Assembly (NCBI GenBank): GCA_031267615.1
Contig: JAIRYM010000092.1
Location: 1 to 41,798, forward strand
Source: Dysgonamonadaceae bacterium
GTDB taxonomy: Bacteria > Bacteroidota > Bacteroidia > Bacteroidales > Azobacteroidaceae
Direction: 5' to 3'
DNA: 41,798 nucleotides
Within the stretch, counting starts at the first letter, position 1, and each line of letters begins with the position of its first letter. Positions 1-7,533 of this stretch are shown one piece after another. Under the pieces are notes generated by a model that was not told where the DNA came from, did not search any database, and was given only the letters and a program-made list of their open reading frames with translations. The position numbers and the translations under genes were made by a program.

Positions 1-59
1 TAAATGTTAAAAAACACCGGTTTTTAGTTAAAAATGCATGTATTTTAAAAAAAAGCTTG

Positions 60-88
60 TTTGTTTAAAAAAAAAACACGTAACTTTG
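60..88 (+). promoter_or_regulatory. Bacteroidetes-type promoter
   Basis: A TTTG at 60-63 is followed after 17 bases by TAACTTTG at 81-88, matching the -33/-7 pattern (TTTG, TAnnTTTG) of Bacteroidetes primary sigma promoters. Transcription would begin near 95 and run toward the gene at 716 through a leader of about 600 nt. Confidence 0.5.
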
Positions 89-715
89 TAGCGCAAAACA
101 AAACAAAAAAAATAAAGCATCACGGTGGCAACCAAAACAATTAATATGGCAACAAAAAACTCCGGACAAATAACCCGGAGCACAAATTACGCGGCTGAGA
201 AGCAACGATTATCAGAATATATAATCTTGTCTGGAAAATGTAAATATGTATCTGTTACTTCGCAGCCGCTTTTTTTTGTATACAGTGTCAATATTATGCT
301 AAAAAACACCGTGTCTGTGTCACGCAGACACGAGCTTATGCCGCTCCGACACGCGTCTGCGTCGCATAGCTTCGTGTCGGAGCCGCATACCACCGAAGCT
401 ATTCCGCAGAATTTCGAAAAAAAGCGGCAAAAAACCGGAAATTTATCACAAAAAATCAGCTACACATTATATAATAAGGAGCTGATGAAGAAAAAATCCG
501 GAAACGATCCATATATGTTTAATCATTCTAGTTATGAACCCGGTTCGGCGGACAGTCTGCAATCTCTTCTTTGCTTCTCACGTCATTCTGCAGGCTGTCT
601 GTTCGAATCTTTTAACCGGAAAAATAAACATTTCACTCTCATGTTTGATTCTTTCGACCACAAAATCGAAGAAACAAAGCTACAAATTAAATATTTACCA
701 TAAAAAATCAAAATT
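89..715 (+). other. long leader or intergenic region without a convincing gene
   Basis: This stretch lies between a good promoter and the gene at 716. A GTG-started frame is open at 125-703, but its translation resembles no protein I know, looks low in structure and is crossed by perfect hairpins. Those are CTCCGG/CCGGAG at 163-180 and the cluster at 311-383. I read it as a long structured 5' untranslated region or an intergenic spacer rather than a gene, but a fast-evolving gene cannot be excluded. Confidence 0.4.
311..383. repeat. nested inverted-repeat cluster
   Basis: GTGTCTG (311-317) pairs perfectly with CAGACAC (325-331). GCTCCGACACG (343-353) pairs perfectly over 11 bases with CGTGTCGGAGC (373-383). 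The sequence around 327-341 is also nearly complementary to 364-377, so two mutually exclusive folds are possible. The GC content contrasts with the AT-rich surroundings. Confidence 0.7.
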
Positions 716-1378
716 ATGGCACGAACAATTCCAAGTAAAGACACGGACTTCAATGAAACGCAGTCCGTGATCACGACCAAGACCAAGCCCAACGTGGATG
801 CGTGGCAGATTGACAGGACGTGGTACAGCGAAAACGTGATTTCACACCAGCTCATCTGGGAAGAATCGTGGGCAGCCTATCTTGACCCCAATACACGCAC
901 GAAGCTGATCACGTTCAACAAGAATCTGGCGCGGAAGAACTATGAGCCGTCGCTCGCCAAACTGATTGGGATTCTGAAATCCAATCCTTTCGTCACGCCC
1001 TCCGATCTTGCAGAGATGGGCATCGCGACCGGGAAAGGCGGCGGCGGAGGCAGAAACCCCGCACCCGATACTTACCCCGATTATGACGTGGATACGTCAA
1101 TCATGCGGCGTCTTGGGATCCATTTCTTCAATCACGGATCAAAATCACACGCGAAGCCGCACGGGATACACGGAGCGGAGATCAAATGGGCAAAGCTTGC
1201 AGTACCCCCCGTCGATGTAGAAGAACTGCTGAACTCGTCTTTCGATACCCGGTCCCCGTTTACGCTCGATTTCCTTGAAAGCGAACGCGGAGAAACCGTG
1301 TGGTTCTGTCTCCGGTGGGAGAATACAACAGGCGAGAAAGGTCCCTGGTCGGAACTCATCAAAGCTATCATCCCCTAA
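716..1378 (+). CDS. Bacteroidetes hypothetical protein (220 aa)
   Basis: I recognise this as a recurrent, uncharacterised Bacteroidetes family, usually about 210-230 residues and often multicopy. Its typical parts are all present: an N-terminus beginning MARTIPSKDTDFNE, a glycine-rich hinge near residue 104 (GKGGGGG), a following NPAPDTYPDYDVDTS segment, the central KPHGIHGAEIKWA motif near residue 148, and a C-terminus ending in WFCLRWENTTGEKGPWS. The C-terminal part looks like a beta-sandwich of fibronectin III type, which is inference. There is no signal peptide, membrane segment or catalytic motif that I can see. The gene is followed by an intrinsic terminator and appears to stand alone. 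Function is unknown. Confidence 0.8.
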   Translation: MARTIPSKDTDFNETQSVITTKTKPNVDAWQIDRTWYSENVISHQLIWEESWAAYLDPNTRTKLITFNKNLARKNYEPSLAKLIGILKSNPFVTPSDLAEMGIATGKGGGGGRNPAPDTYPDYDVDTSIMRRLGIHFFNHGSKSHAKPHGIHGAEIKWAKLAVPPVDVEELLNSSFDTRSPFTLDFLESERGETVWFCLRWENTTGEKGPWSELIKAIIP

Positions 1379-1380
1379 CA

Positions 1381-1480
1381 CTGTTACGGACTGCAGGCTC
1401 ATAGTTTTTTTTATTTTTTAATTTGATCATTATTCCAATAATGTAATTCTCAGATCTGCAGTCCGCAACAGCTGTAACAG
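1381..1480. repeat. inverted repeat bracketing the 3' spacer
   Basis: CGGACTGCAG at 1387-1396 is perfectly complementary to CTGCAGTCCG at 1456-1465. The outer CTGTTA (1381-1386) is matched by TAACAG (1475-1480). The arms enclose a T-rich segment of 59 bases, so the transcript end could form a long hairpin, or the arms may be the ends of a decayed small mobile unit. Confidence 0.5.
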
Positions 1481-1509
1481 AGGCTCGAATTTTCGAGCCT
1501 CTTTCTTTT
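1479..1509 (+). terminator. intrinsic terminator
   Basis: AGAGGCTCGA (1479-1488), loop ATTT, TCGAGCCTCT (1493-1502), then a T-rich tract. This is a 10-bp perfect stem and terminates the hypothetical gene at 716. Confidence 0.85.
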
Positions 1510-1517
1510 ACCGTATT

Positions 1518-1626
1518 GGCGCACACACGTTTCTATCTGGCGCACACGCGTTTCTATCGGGCGCACACGCGTTTCTATCGGGCGCACACGCATCTTTATC
1601 TGGCGCACACGCAGGTGCGCCCCTAC
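1518..1626. repeat. tandem 21-bp repeats ending in a REP-like half
   Basis: Units begin at 1518, 1539, 1560, 1581 and 1602. The first four read approximately GGCGCACACGCGTTTCTATC plus one base. The last is diverted into CAGGTGCGCCCCTAC. The same ending occurs at 1800-1814 and in inverted form at 1723-1749, so the array looks like expansion of the spacer of a REP-type palindrome. Confidence 0.8.
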
Positions 1627-1722
1627 GGTCTTAAATCCAATATTTTGTAGATTGTATACGGAGACTCAAAAACAAAACCCCCTCATTCGGAGGGGGAAGG
1701 GGGAGGTCTGTTTCATCAATCT

Positions 1723-1749
1723 GTAGGGGCGTACCTGCGTGTACGCCCG
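1723..1749. repeat. REP-like palindrome, second family
   Basis: GTAGGGGCGTACCTGCGTG followed by TACGCCCG can fold into an imperfect hairpin. It is the reverse orientation of the elements ending at 1626 and 1814. The GTAG(G/A)G(G/A)CG start resembles the palindromes around the RAYT at 34 kb. Confidence 0.6.
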
Positions 1750-1769
1750 ACATTTAATTCAATATAAAT

Positions 1770-1814
1770 GGCGCACACGCGTTTCTATTGGGTGCACACA
1801 CAGGTGCGCCCCTA
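1770..1814. repeat. REP-like element adjacent to the GH57 gene
   Basis: GGCGCACACGCGTTTCTATT at 1770 repeats the 21-bp unit of the upstream array. It is followed by a GGTGCACAC unit and the CAGGTGCGCCCCTAC ending. It lies about 20 bp past the GH57 stop codon. Confidence 0.65.
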
Positions 1815-1833
1815 CGGTCACGCGGTATTCTCG

Positions 1834-3108
1834 CTAAACCATCGACAATTTCTTTTTCAGCATCTTGATTTCCTTTTCCTGATTCATGATAGTAGAAAGG
1901 AGGGCATTGAGTTCTTCATTTTCTATCCCGTCGGGGAACTGCGCCTTCACTCTTCCGGTAAAATCACTCAATACATTCATATAATTACTAAAAGCGTCGA
2001 ACGCATTCTCGTAAGGGCTGTAAACGCTGCTCGAAGGAAAGAGTTTCGTACTCATGAAATTGAAGTGGTCGCTCGATTGCAGATAATCCCAGTCCTGTAA
2101 TATGCGCCTGTCGCTCACCATTCTGACCCGTTCACCGACGCCGTACAGCTTTTTCATCGCTTCTTTCTGCAGTACATTCCCGCACCAGTGGCTAATATCC
2201 TTTTCTTCGCCCGCCCATGACGAAGCGTAGCGCACCGACAGCTCGCCTGCAGACTCCATATTCGATACTGTGTCCGAAGGAGTCGAAAACGAAAGCCCCG
2301 CATCAAAAGCGAAGCGCGGGATGGCTTTGAAAAACTCAAAGATACCTGTTTCTGCGGGCTGAATACTGCCGAGTACGTCATAATTCATCCAGATATTGAC
2401 AATCTGTTCCGATTCAGGAGAAGAAACGATCCAGTTTATGAGTTTCTCCGCCACGAGCGGATATTCCCTCCAGTTGTAATTGGAGAACCGGAACGATATG
2501 TCGTCGCTGAACTTCATGTTTCTGACAAGCAGTTTCAATCCTCCGTCTCCCAGCGCGGAGTAAACATAATTCGGACTCTTCCATCCGAGCACGTGCTTCG
2601 CGCCTTCAACCAGCATCGCTTTGTATCCCATTCCCGACACCAATTCTCCGATCTCGTCACTGTATATTAACTCCGTATTACGGAATACTTCGGGCTTCCG
2701 GTCAAAGAGCGCCATCATCCTGTCCGAGTGTCTCTTCACCTGACTGCGGAATTCGTCCTGATCCTCTAAGCTTGCGAGCGAATGATTATAAGTTTCGGCA
2801 AGAAACTCTGCGCATCCCGTCCCCGCCAGTTCGCGAAAGCTGTCCACGACTTCGGGTGCATACATTTCCATCTGGTCTATCGCAACCCCCGACAGTGAAA
2901 AGGCAATCCGTATCCTGTCTCCGTACTGCCGTATCAGGTCCATAAACATCGCGTTCGCTTTTAAGTAGCTCCTGCGTGCGATTCCGGTAATAATATCCTC
3001 GTTCGCGAAATCGTCATAGTAGTAATTGTCGCTCCCGATGTCGAAAAAGCGATAGCGCTTCAGTCTGAAAGGCTGGTGCACCTGGAAGTAGAAACATAGA
3101 GTCTTCAT
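1834..3108 (-). CDS. GH57 family glycoside hydrolase (alpha-amylase type)
   Basis: A cytoplasmic alpha-glucan hydrolase or branching enzyme of glycoside hydrolase family 57, 424 residues with no signal peptide. Conserved regions are visible in order: region 1 FYFQVHQPF with HQP at 11-13, region 2 AETYNHS at 104-110, region 3 FRNTELIYSDE with the expected nucleophile Glu146, and region 4 WMNYDVLG with the expected acid/base Asp244. Length matches the short Bacteroidetes GH57 alpha-amylases that usually work on glycogen or starch together with a glycosyltransferase and a debranching enzyme. Neither partner is next to it here. The C-terminus is lysine-rich and probably coiled (MNQEKEIKMLKKKL). 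A promoter-like box lies 24 bp upstream of the start. The exact glucan substrate is not determinable from sequence. Confidence 0.88.
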   Translation of the reverse strand: MKTLCFYFQVHQPFRLKRYRFFDIGSDNYYYDDFANEDIITGIARRSYLKANAMFMDLIRQYGDRIRIAFSLSGVAIDQMEMYAPEVVDSFRELAGTGCAEFLAETYNHSLASLEDQDEFRSQVKRHSDRMMALFDRKPEVFRNTELIYSDEIGELVSGMGYKAMLVEGAKHVLGWKSPNYVYSALGDGGLKLLVRNMKFSDDISFRFSNYNWREYPLVAEKLINWIVSSPESEQIVNIWMNYDVLGSIQPAETGIFEFFKAIPRFAFDAGLSFSTPSDTVSNMESAGELSVRYASSWAGEEKDISHWCGNVLQKEAMKKLYGVGERVRMVSDRRILQDWDYLQSSDHFNFMSTKLFPSSSVYSPYENAFDAFSNYMNVLSDFTGRVKAQFPDGIENEELNALLSTIMNQEKEIKMLKKKLSMV

Positions 3109-3131
3109 TATATAATATATATTTAATGTTA

Positions 3132-3139
3132 CAAAGTTA
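3132..3139 (-). promoter_or_regulatory. -7 promoter box for the GH57 gene
   Basis: On the minus strand this reads TAACTTTG, a perfect TAnnTTTG. The predicted start site is about 15-20 nt upstream of the GH57 start codon. Confidence 0.55.
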
Positions 3140-3151
3140 AAACAAAATATT

Positions 3152-3904
3152 TTAATTCACAGACACGGAATAATTTATTCCCGTCATGATGCAGATATTT
3201 CTCATCCCGAACGGTAGTGCAGAAAACTCGGAACTGAATACCGCACTCAGTCCGCAGCCCGCCTCAACCGTGATCGCCAGGTTCCGGCTGCATTGCCGGC
3301 GAGTAAAAAGCAGCAGTCCGAAGTCCGGACGATTAATGTTTTGAGAGAAATCAAAATGAGCGGACTGTATTTCAATCTGTTCGCCGGTTGGATTCCCGAT
3401 TCTTATATATCCGTCATCAGCCTTTCCTTTAAAAGAAGCGTGAGTGCAGTACGCGGCATACAGTCCCAGCCCGCTTTTCCAGCGATTATAGCATATCACT
3501 GCGAATACCGGAATCGAAAGATAGCTGTTTTGGACCCGCATCGTGTTTTTTCCGGTGAAATTACCGGTATTTAGCACTCCGCCTTCGGTTTTTATCTCCG
3601 AATACATGCTTTTTACTCTTGAAACAACAGTGAATCCTTTCCTGTCAAAAGCCATCTGCACTGCAATTCCGAATCTGTCATTAAATTTATACAGAGTTTC
3701 CATCGCAATATGAGGAGCGAACCATTCAGGCTGCCATTTTTGAATCTCCCTTATCTCGTTCGGGAACGGAACCGGCATGCTCCCGCCTGCATTAACGCCA
3801 AGTTCGACGCTGTACTCGAGTATCTGTGCCTTAATATTGATGCTGCAGACAAAAAGCAGGATTGTGCAGGCAAGAATATTAATACTCTTCTTCATCATAT
3901 TCAA
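3152..3904 (-). CDS. outer-membrane beta-barrel protein (PorT/OMP-like)
   Basis: A 250-residue exported protein. Residues 1-27 form a signal peptide (basic MMKKS, hydrophobic core, cleavage after INIKA). The mature part has alternating amphipathic strands typical of Bacteroidetes beta-barrels (VELGVNAGG, LGLYAAY, FGLLLFTRR, IMTGINYSVSVN) and contains four or five cysteines, which is unusual for a barrel. Its start overlaps the end of the PCMD lipoprotein by 26 bp, so the two are translationally coupled in one operon. Start choice is open between residues 1, 3 and 4. Function beyond the envelope location is unknown; a sensing or sugar-binding surface role with its partner is inference. Confidence 0.65.
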   Translation of the reverse strand: MNMMKKSINILACTILLFVCSINIKAQILEYSVELGVNAGGSMPVPFPNEIREIQKWQPEWFAPHIAMETLYKFNDRFGIAVQMAFDRKGFTVVSRVKSMYSEIKTEGGVLNTGNFTGKNTMRVQNSYLSIPVFAVICYNRWKSGLGLYAAYCTHASFKGKADDGYIRIGNPTGEQIEIQSAHFDFSQNINRPDFGLLLFTRRQCSRNLAITVEAGCGLSAVFSSEFSALPFGMRNICIMTGINYSVSVN

Positions 3905-4976
3905 GTTTTACATTATCTATTATAAGCGTACTTCCGATTCTTCCTTCATACAGGTGTCCGTTGCGACTCGAAGCAAAAACGACTGTCAGCCGGTACAGAT
4001 TTTCTCGAAGTTCTGTAAACAGGAACGGAATCGGATATGTATCATATTCAAACTGTATGTCAAAGCGTGAGAAACTGTCGGTTTGAACAATGTCCGCAGG
4101 ATCAAGTTCTGCTTTCGCGACAATATTTCTCGCTGTATCTATATTATCGCCGTATAGAAATTGCGTATATTCGTCGATTTTAAACAGAACGGCATAAATA
4201 GCGCATCTGTCGGATATGGTTTCTGCAACATTGTCGCCAATATATTCGCCGTTTCCTTCGCTGTAAATATAATAACCGGTCAGCCGTTCCGGTTTTCCTT
4301 CATCAAACGGGATCCCGAACTTGGTAGATTTCAGAGGATTTGAAAGCCCTGTCATAGCATTGAAGCCTCCTAAGTAAAGTGACGCCGATAGACATGGAAT
4401 ATTCAAATTCCCTGTTATTTTACCCGGTCCCTCCAGCGTTTTTAATTCGACAGCCGTATTTCCGGACACTGCCTTTGACGTTTTTCTGACCGGATAATCC
4501 TCCGCCCGTTTCGACTGACTGTTCCAAGCCAGCGCTGCACCGTTATTACTTGAAAACCATTGAAGCGAAGCCTCCTTCGGATTCTCATACAAATAGGATT
4601 TCGACGGCGTTTCCCATGTCTCAAAATCGAATACCGCCGGAAAATAGCTTGCCGTCACGGAATATCGTTTAGTATACCTGTAACTTTCTGAAGTTACGTC
4701 AATAAAAAACAGAGTATCGCTCTCCTGTCTGTCGATTATTTGAAAAGTTGCTCCTGCTGTCAGTTCGATTGTTTTTATTCTCAGGCTTTTCGGATCTGCG
4801 TTTTTCTTCGGGAAAACAATAATATAATCATTTCCCATTTCTGCCTTTTTGCGTAACATTCCGTCGCAAAACGATATTGATAAAATATCAGCTTCATCAT
4901 TAGGCGCTTCTTCTTTTATACAGGAAAAACAGCAAATTGTCGCCAAAGCGAGCATGATCCTCCGGAAGAGTTTCAT
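3879..4976 (-). CDS. PCMD-domain lipoprotein
   Basis: A surface-exposed or periplasmic lipoprotein of about 365 residues. From the chosen ATG the protein begins with MKLFRRIMLALATICC and a lipobox ending FSC. A beta-sandwich N-terminal region follows (residues about 30-115), then the putative carbohydrate metabolism domain (PCMD) with its start FDFETWETP and its end STLIIDNVKLEYDEEEY. PCMD proteins are commonly encoded near glycan-use or adhesion genes in Bacteroidales, with no reaction established. The frame is open up to 5027, but the predicted promoter at 5017-5024 excludes the longest start. ATG at 4994 is an alternative. It is the first gene of a two-gene operon with the barrel protein. 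Confidence 0.75.
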   Translation of the reverse strand: MKLFRRIMLALATICCFSCIKEEAPNDEADILSISFCDGMLRKKAEMGNDYIIVFPKKNADPKSLRIKTIELTAGATFQIIDRQESDTLFFIDVTSESYRYTKRYSVTASYFPAVFDFETWETPSKSYLYENPKEASLQWFSSNNGAALAWNSQSKRAEDYPVRKTSKAVSGNTAVELKTLEGPGKITGNLNIPCLSASLYLGGFNAMTGLSNPLKSTKFGIPFDEGKPERLTGYYIYSEGNGEYIGDNVAETISDRCAIYAVLFKIDEYTQFLYGDNIDTARNIVAKAELDPADIVQTDSFSRFDIQFEYDTYPIPFLFTELRENLYRLTVVFASSRNGHLYEGRIGSTLIIDNVKLEYDEEEY

Positions 4977-5016
4977 ATTTTTGATTATGTTCATAATATA
5001 AATAATAAATCTAAAA

Positions 5017-5024
5017 CAAATATA
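5017..5024 (-). promoter_or_regulatory. -7 promoter box for the PCMD operon
   Basis: On the minus strand this reads TATATTTG, a perfect TAnnTTTG about 40 bp upstream of the chosen ATG. It lies divergent from the cassette promoter at 5141. Confidence 0.45.
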
Positions 5025-5140
5025 CATATAATTTTTTATTTATCTGACTGTATAACGATTTTCAAAATTATTATATATAAAATACAGGTTAATCGTCCAT
5101 TAAAAAAATGCTTATTAAGAGTAAAATAAAAAAAACACTT

Positions 5141-5148
5141 TATCTTTG
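5141..5148 (+). promoter_or_regulatory. -7 promoter box of NVEALA cassette 1
   Basis: TATCTTTG matches TAnnTTTG exactly. The conserved leader starts ten bases downstream, so transcription would begin almost exactly at the leader's first helix. No clear -33 TTG is seen. Confidence 0.65.
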
Positions 5149-5157
5149 TATCCATCA

Positions 5158-5260
5158 ATCCGACAGGGTCGGCAATTGAGACGTGTCCGGCAGGCAAAAG
5201 CATGCAGGTTGCGTGGGAAAAAAGGCGGTTCCGAAAAGCCTCAATAGAGTAGGGTAACAA
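5158..5260 (+). ncRNA. conserved structured leader RNA, copy 1
   Basis: This 103-nt segment is almost identical to 9109-9211, with only two substitutions that I can find. In both places it ends about 20 nt before the start codon of an NVEALA-type N-terminus. Predicted helices: CCGAC/GTCGG (5160-5164 with 5168-5172); a closing helix ATTGAG/CTCAAT (5175-5180 with 5240-5245); and inside it ACG/CGT (5181-5183 with 5212-5214) stacked on CCGGCA/TGCAGG (5187-5192 with 5203-5208). It does not match any riboswitch I know. A cis-acting leader controlling the peptide gene is inference; the duplication may alternatively just reflect recent copying. Confidence 0.6.
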
Positions 5261-5276
5261 CTAAGTTAGTAAACTT

Positions 5277-6410
5277 ATGAAAACAAACAGCATTTTGAAA
5301 ATTTTTGGGCTTACAGTAGTTTTGGGCGAGACGGAAAAAAGCAGTAAATATTGCAAATCATTATTTACAGGCGTTTTATTTTTGATTTTATGTTTCTTTT
5401 CCTGTACGAAACCAGCAAGTCCTGTTGTCGAGATTATTTCTGTCGATACGGACAATACTCAACTGGTGGATATTAGTAAAGGACAAAAAATCGAATTGGA
5501 AACAACCGATTCATCCTTGTTGTATGATATTTCGCGCATTGAATTTTTAAAGGAAAAGATAATTGTCTTGTCAAGGGAAAAAGTAAGCGTATTTGATGAA
5601 AACGGTAAATTTCTTTTTAATATCAGTTCCAAAGGAGAAGGTCCGCAGGAATATATCAATCTTGCCAATGTGTTTATAAAAAATGAGCAAATCCATTTGA
5701 TAGATCAGATGTCAAAGAAAATTTTATGTTACGATGAAAATGGGAATTTTGTTTCATCTACAAAAATAAATGAAAATAACCAATACCCCATAAGCGATTT
5801 ATTTCCTTTGGAAAACGGTAAATACATAGGGAAAAACATGTTTCAGGGAGATCAAAATTTAGTTCCCGTCGGGTGCATATTGGACGAAGAATACAATTTC
5901 GTCGGCACGATTGAAGGGAGAAAGATTTTGTCGGGTATAACCAAACACGATAATTTTTATCAGTATAAAGACCGGATTCTCTACTGGGAAATATTGAATG
6001 ATACCATTTTTTCCATAGAAGATTATCAATCCGTCATTCCCAAATACTTTGTTGATTTTGGGAATCATTCGATACCAAAGAATAACGGAGATATTTATGA
6101 TTTAATCAATTATTCCAGTCAACCGGAAAACATCAATAAAATTGCAGGATTTATAGGAAATATAATTGAAAATGATACTTATTTGATGTTCAGGTTTATG
6201 TTCAAAAAGCAAGTACATTATGTATTTTATGATAAGCAGCGTAAAAACGCCCGTATTTTCCGGTTTGAAGACAGCAATCGTGAATATTACACAACGCCTT
6301 GTGTTTGTTATCATAACGGTTATATATATCTAACTATTATGTCGGAAACCGATCTTGAAAAAAATCCATATCTAATCGTGTTTGAAGAAAATATTTTCAC
6401 CAAAATATAA
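5277..6410 (+). CDS. fusion: NVEALA N-terminus joined to a 6-bladed beta-propeller lipoprotein
   Basis: The first 17 residues (MKTNSILKIFGLTVVLG) are the same as the N-terminus of the NVEALA peptide at 9230, and the DNA upstream is the same leader. Directly after this the frame continues into KSLFTGVLFLILCFFSC, a lipoprotein signal with lipobox, and then a 6-bladed beta-propeller domain (blades marked by SVFDENGKFLFNISSKGEGPQEY and ILCYDENGNF). No in-frame Met lies between the two parts, so the original start of the lipoprotein was lost in the deletion that joined them. The product can still be exported, since the hydrophobic lipobox segment lies about 25-42 residues from the new start. It is followed after 9 bp by a second lipoprotein gene. 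Ligand unknown. Confidence 0.75.
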   Translation: MKTNSILKIFGLTVVLGETEKSSKYCKSLFTGVLFLILCFFSCTKPASPVVEIISVDTDNTQLVDISKGQKIELETTDSSLLYDISRIEFLKEKIIVLSREKVSVFDENGKFLFNISSKGEGPQEYINLANVFIKNEQIHLIDQMSKKILCYDENGNFVSSTKINENNQYPISDLFPLENGKYIGKNMFQGDQNLVPVGCILDEEYNFVGTIEGRKILSGITKHDNFYQYKDRILYWEILNDTIFSIEDYQSVIPKYFVDFGNHSIPKNNGDIYDLINYSSQPENINKIAGFIGNIIENDTYLMFRFMFKKQVHYVFYDKQRKNARIFRFEDSNREYYTTPCVCYHNGYIYLTIMSETDLEKNPYLIVFEENIFTKI

Positions 6411-6419
6411 TCATTATCA

Positions 6420-7418
6420 ATGAACAGATATCATTATTTTTTTACATTGTTTTTGTACCTTTTTTCATGTAAAAACAATGAAGATGTTGTGATGTCGTAT
6501 GTAGATGTTTCGCAGACAATAACACTGAATTCGCCGGGAGTGTTATTTACGTTCGAGGACAAATTCTCTTTTGGAGTTTCTGTTCGTGATACCGTAGCAT
6601 TTGTCATGCAAATAAAAACAGACACATGTCTTACTGCGATAAATATAAAAGATAAGGCTATTATTCAATCTTTTGGAACTTCCGGACATGGTCCAAATGA
6701 TGTAAATATGCCAACTTTTATATCTTCTATTGACCATTCCGACATTCTATTACAGGATGGTATTGCGAACAGATTCAATAAAATTGAGTTTAATCCATCT
6801 TTAAATCAATATACGGTCAGTAAATATATGACATATTCGCATAAAATTTTTCGCAGTGGCGAAACCAATATATCGCAAAATTTCATATCTGGCAGAACGG
6901 TAATAGATGTAGATTATTATCCACCAATAAAAAACTTAAATAAACGACTTGATTTTAATTACATTTATGCACCTTCCATAGCTTTGAATGAGGGAAAAAA
7001 CAGAATTATTATTGGAATGTTTCATTTTGATATTTTCCAAATTTATGACTTATCCGGGAATCGATTAAAAACTTGTTATCTTTCAGATAAATGTATCCCT
7101 GAATTTTATAAATCAGAAGATCAGGAAACTGTCATGCAGAAATGCGAAATGGGATTTATTCGTTCTTTTTCAACAAAAGATTATTGCTATTTTCTGCGTA
7201 TAGCCCGTGATTTTCCAAATAACAAGACAAAATTACATATGCTCATACAGACAGATTGGGAAGGAGAATTAATAAATGCATATTATATTCCAGATGAGGT
7301 TTTAGGACATTTTTTTATTGATGAACAAAACAAAAAAATGTATATAATAAGACATAGCATAGTACAGGAATCTGCTGTAAATGAGATTTTTGAATTAGTT
7401 TCATATCAATTACAATGA
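6420..7418 (+). CDS. BF3164-like beta-propeller lipoprotein
   Basis: A 332-residue predicted lipoprotein: MNRYHYFFTLFLYLF then the lipobox cysteine at residue 17 (LFSC). The mature part has repeats typical of the TolB-like, BF3164-type propeller lipoproteins of Bacteroidales, including IQSFGTSGHGPNDVNMPTF (the GxGPN/DE turn) and FQIYDLSGNRLKTCYL. It starts 9 bp after the fused propeller gene, so both belong to one operon. These proteins occur with NVEALA peptides in other Bacteroidales; binding a peptide or envelope ligand is inference. AT-rich, like the rest of the island. Confidence 0.75.
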   Translation: MNRYHYFFTLFLYLFSCKNNEDVVMSYVDVSQTITLNSPGVLFTFEDKFSFGVSVRDTVAFVMQIKTDTCLTAINIKDKAIIQSFGTSGHGPNDVNMPTFISSIDHSDILLQDGIANRFNKIEFNPSLNQYTVSKYMTYSHKIFRSGETNISQNFISGRTVIDVDYYPPIKNLNKRLDFNYIYAPSIALNEGKNRIIIGMFHFDIFQIYDLSGNRLKTCYLSDKCIPEFYKSEDQETVMQKCEMGFIRSFSTKDYCYFLRIARDFPNNKTKLHMLIQTDWEGELINAYYIPDEVLGHFFIDEQNKKMYIIRHSIVQESAVNEIFELVSYQLQ

Positions 7419-7452
7419 TCAGTTTTATTTTGAAGAATTATAGCAAAAGTTG

Positions 7453-7483
7453 TTGGATAATCAAAAAAAGCGCTTTATCTTTG
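7453..7483 (+). promoter_or_regulatory. promoter of cassette 2
   Basis: TTG at 7453-7455, spacer of 20, TATCTTTG at 7476-7483. The block from about 7433 to 7490 is repeated nearly unchanged at 8901-8960, including the spacer AATCAAAAAAAGC. A weak hairpin of leader type B follows at 7489-7509. Confidence 0.7.
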
Positions 7484-7533
7484 TATTCATTCTGGGCTTT
7501 CTACCTTGAAACAGCAGTTAATACAACAAAAAT

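Noticed and set aside
125..703. Open frame of 192 codons from a GTG start
   Set aside because: It crosses perfect hairpins and resembles no known family; more likely leader or spacer.
5036..5260. Minus-strand frame that reappears at 9104-9367 with similar protein sequence
   Set aside because: The similarity only reflects the duplicated leader RNA read in antisense.
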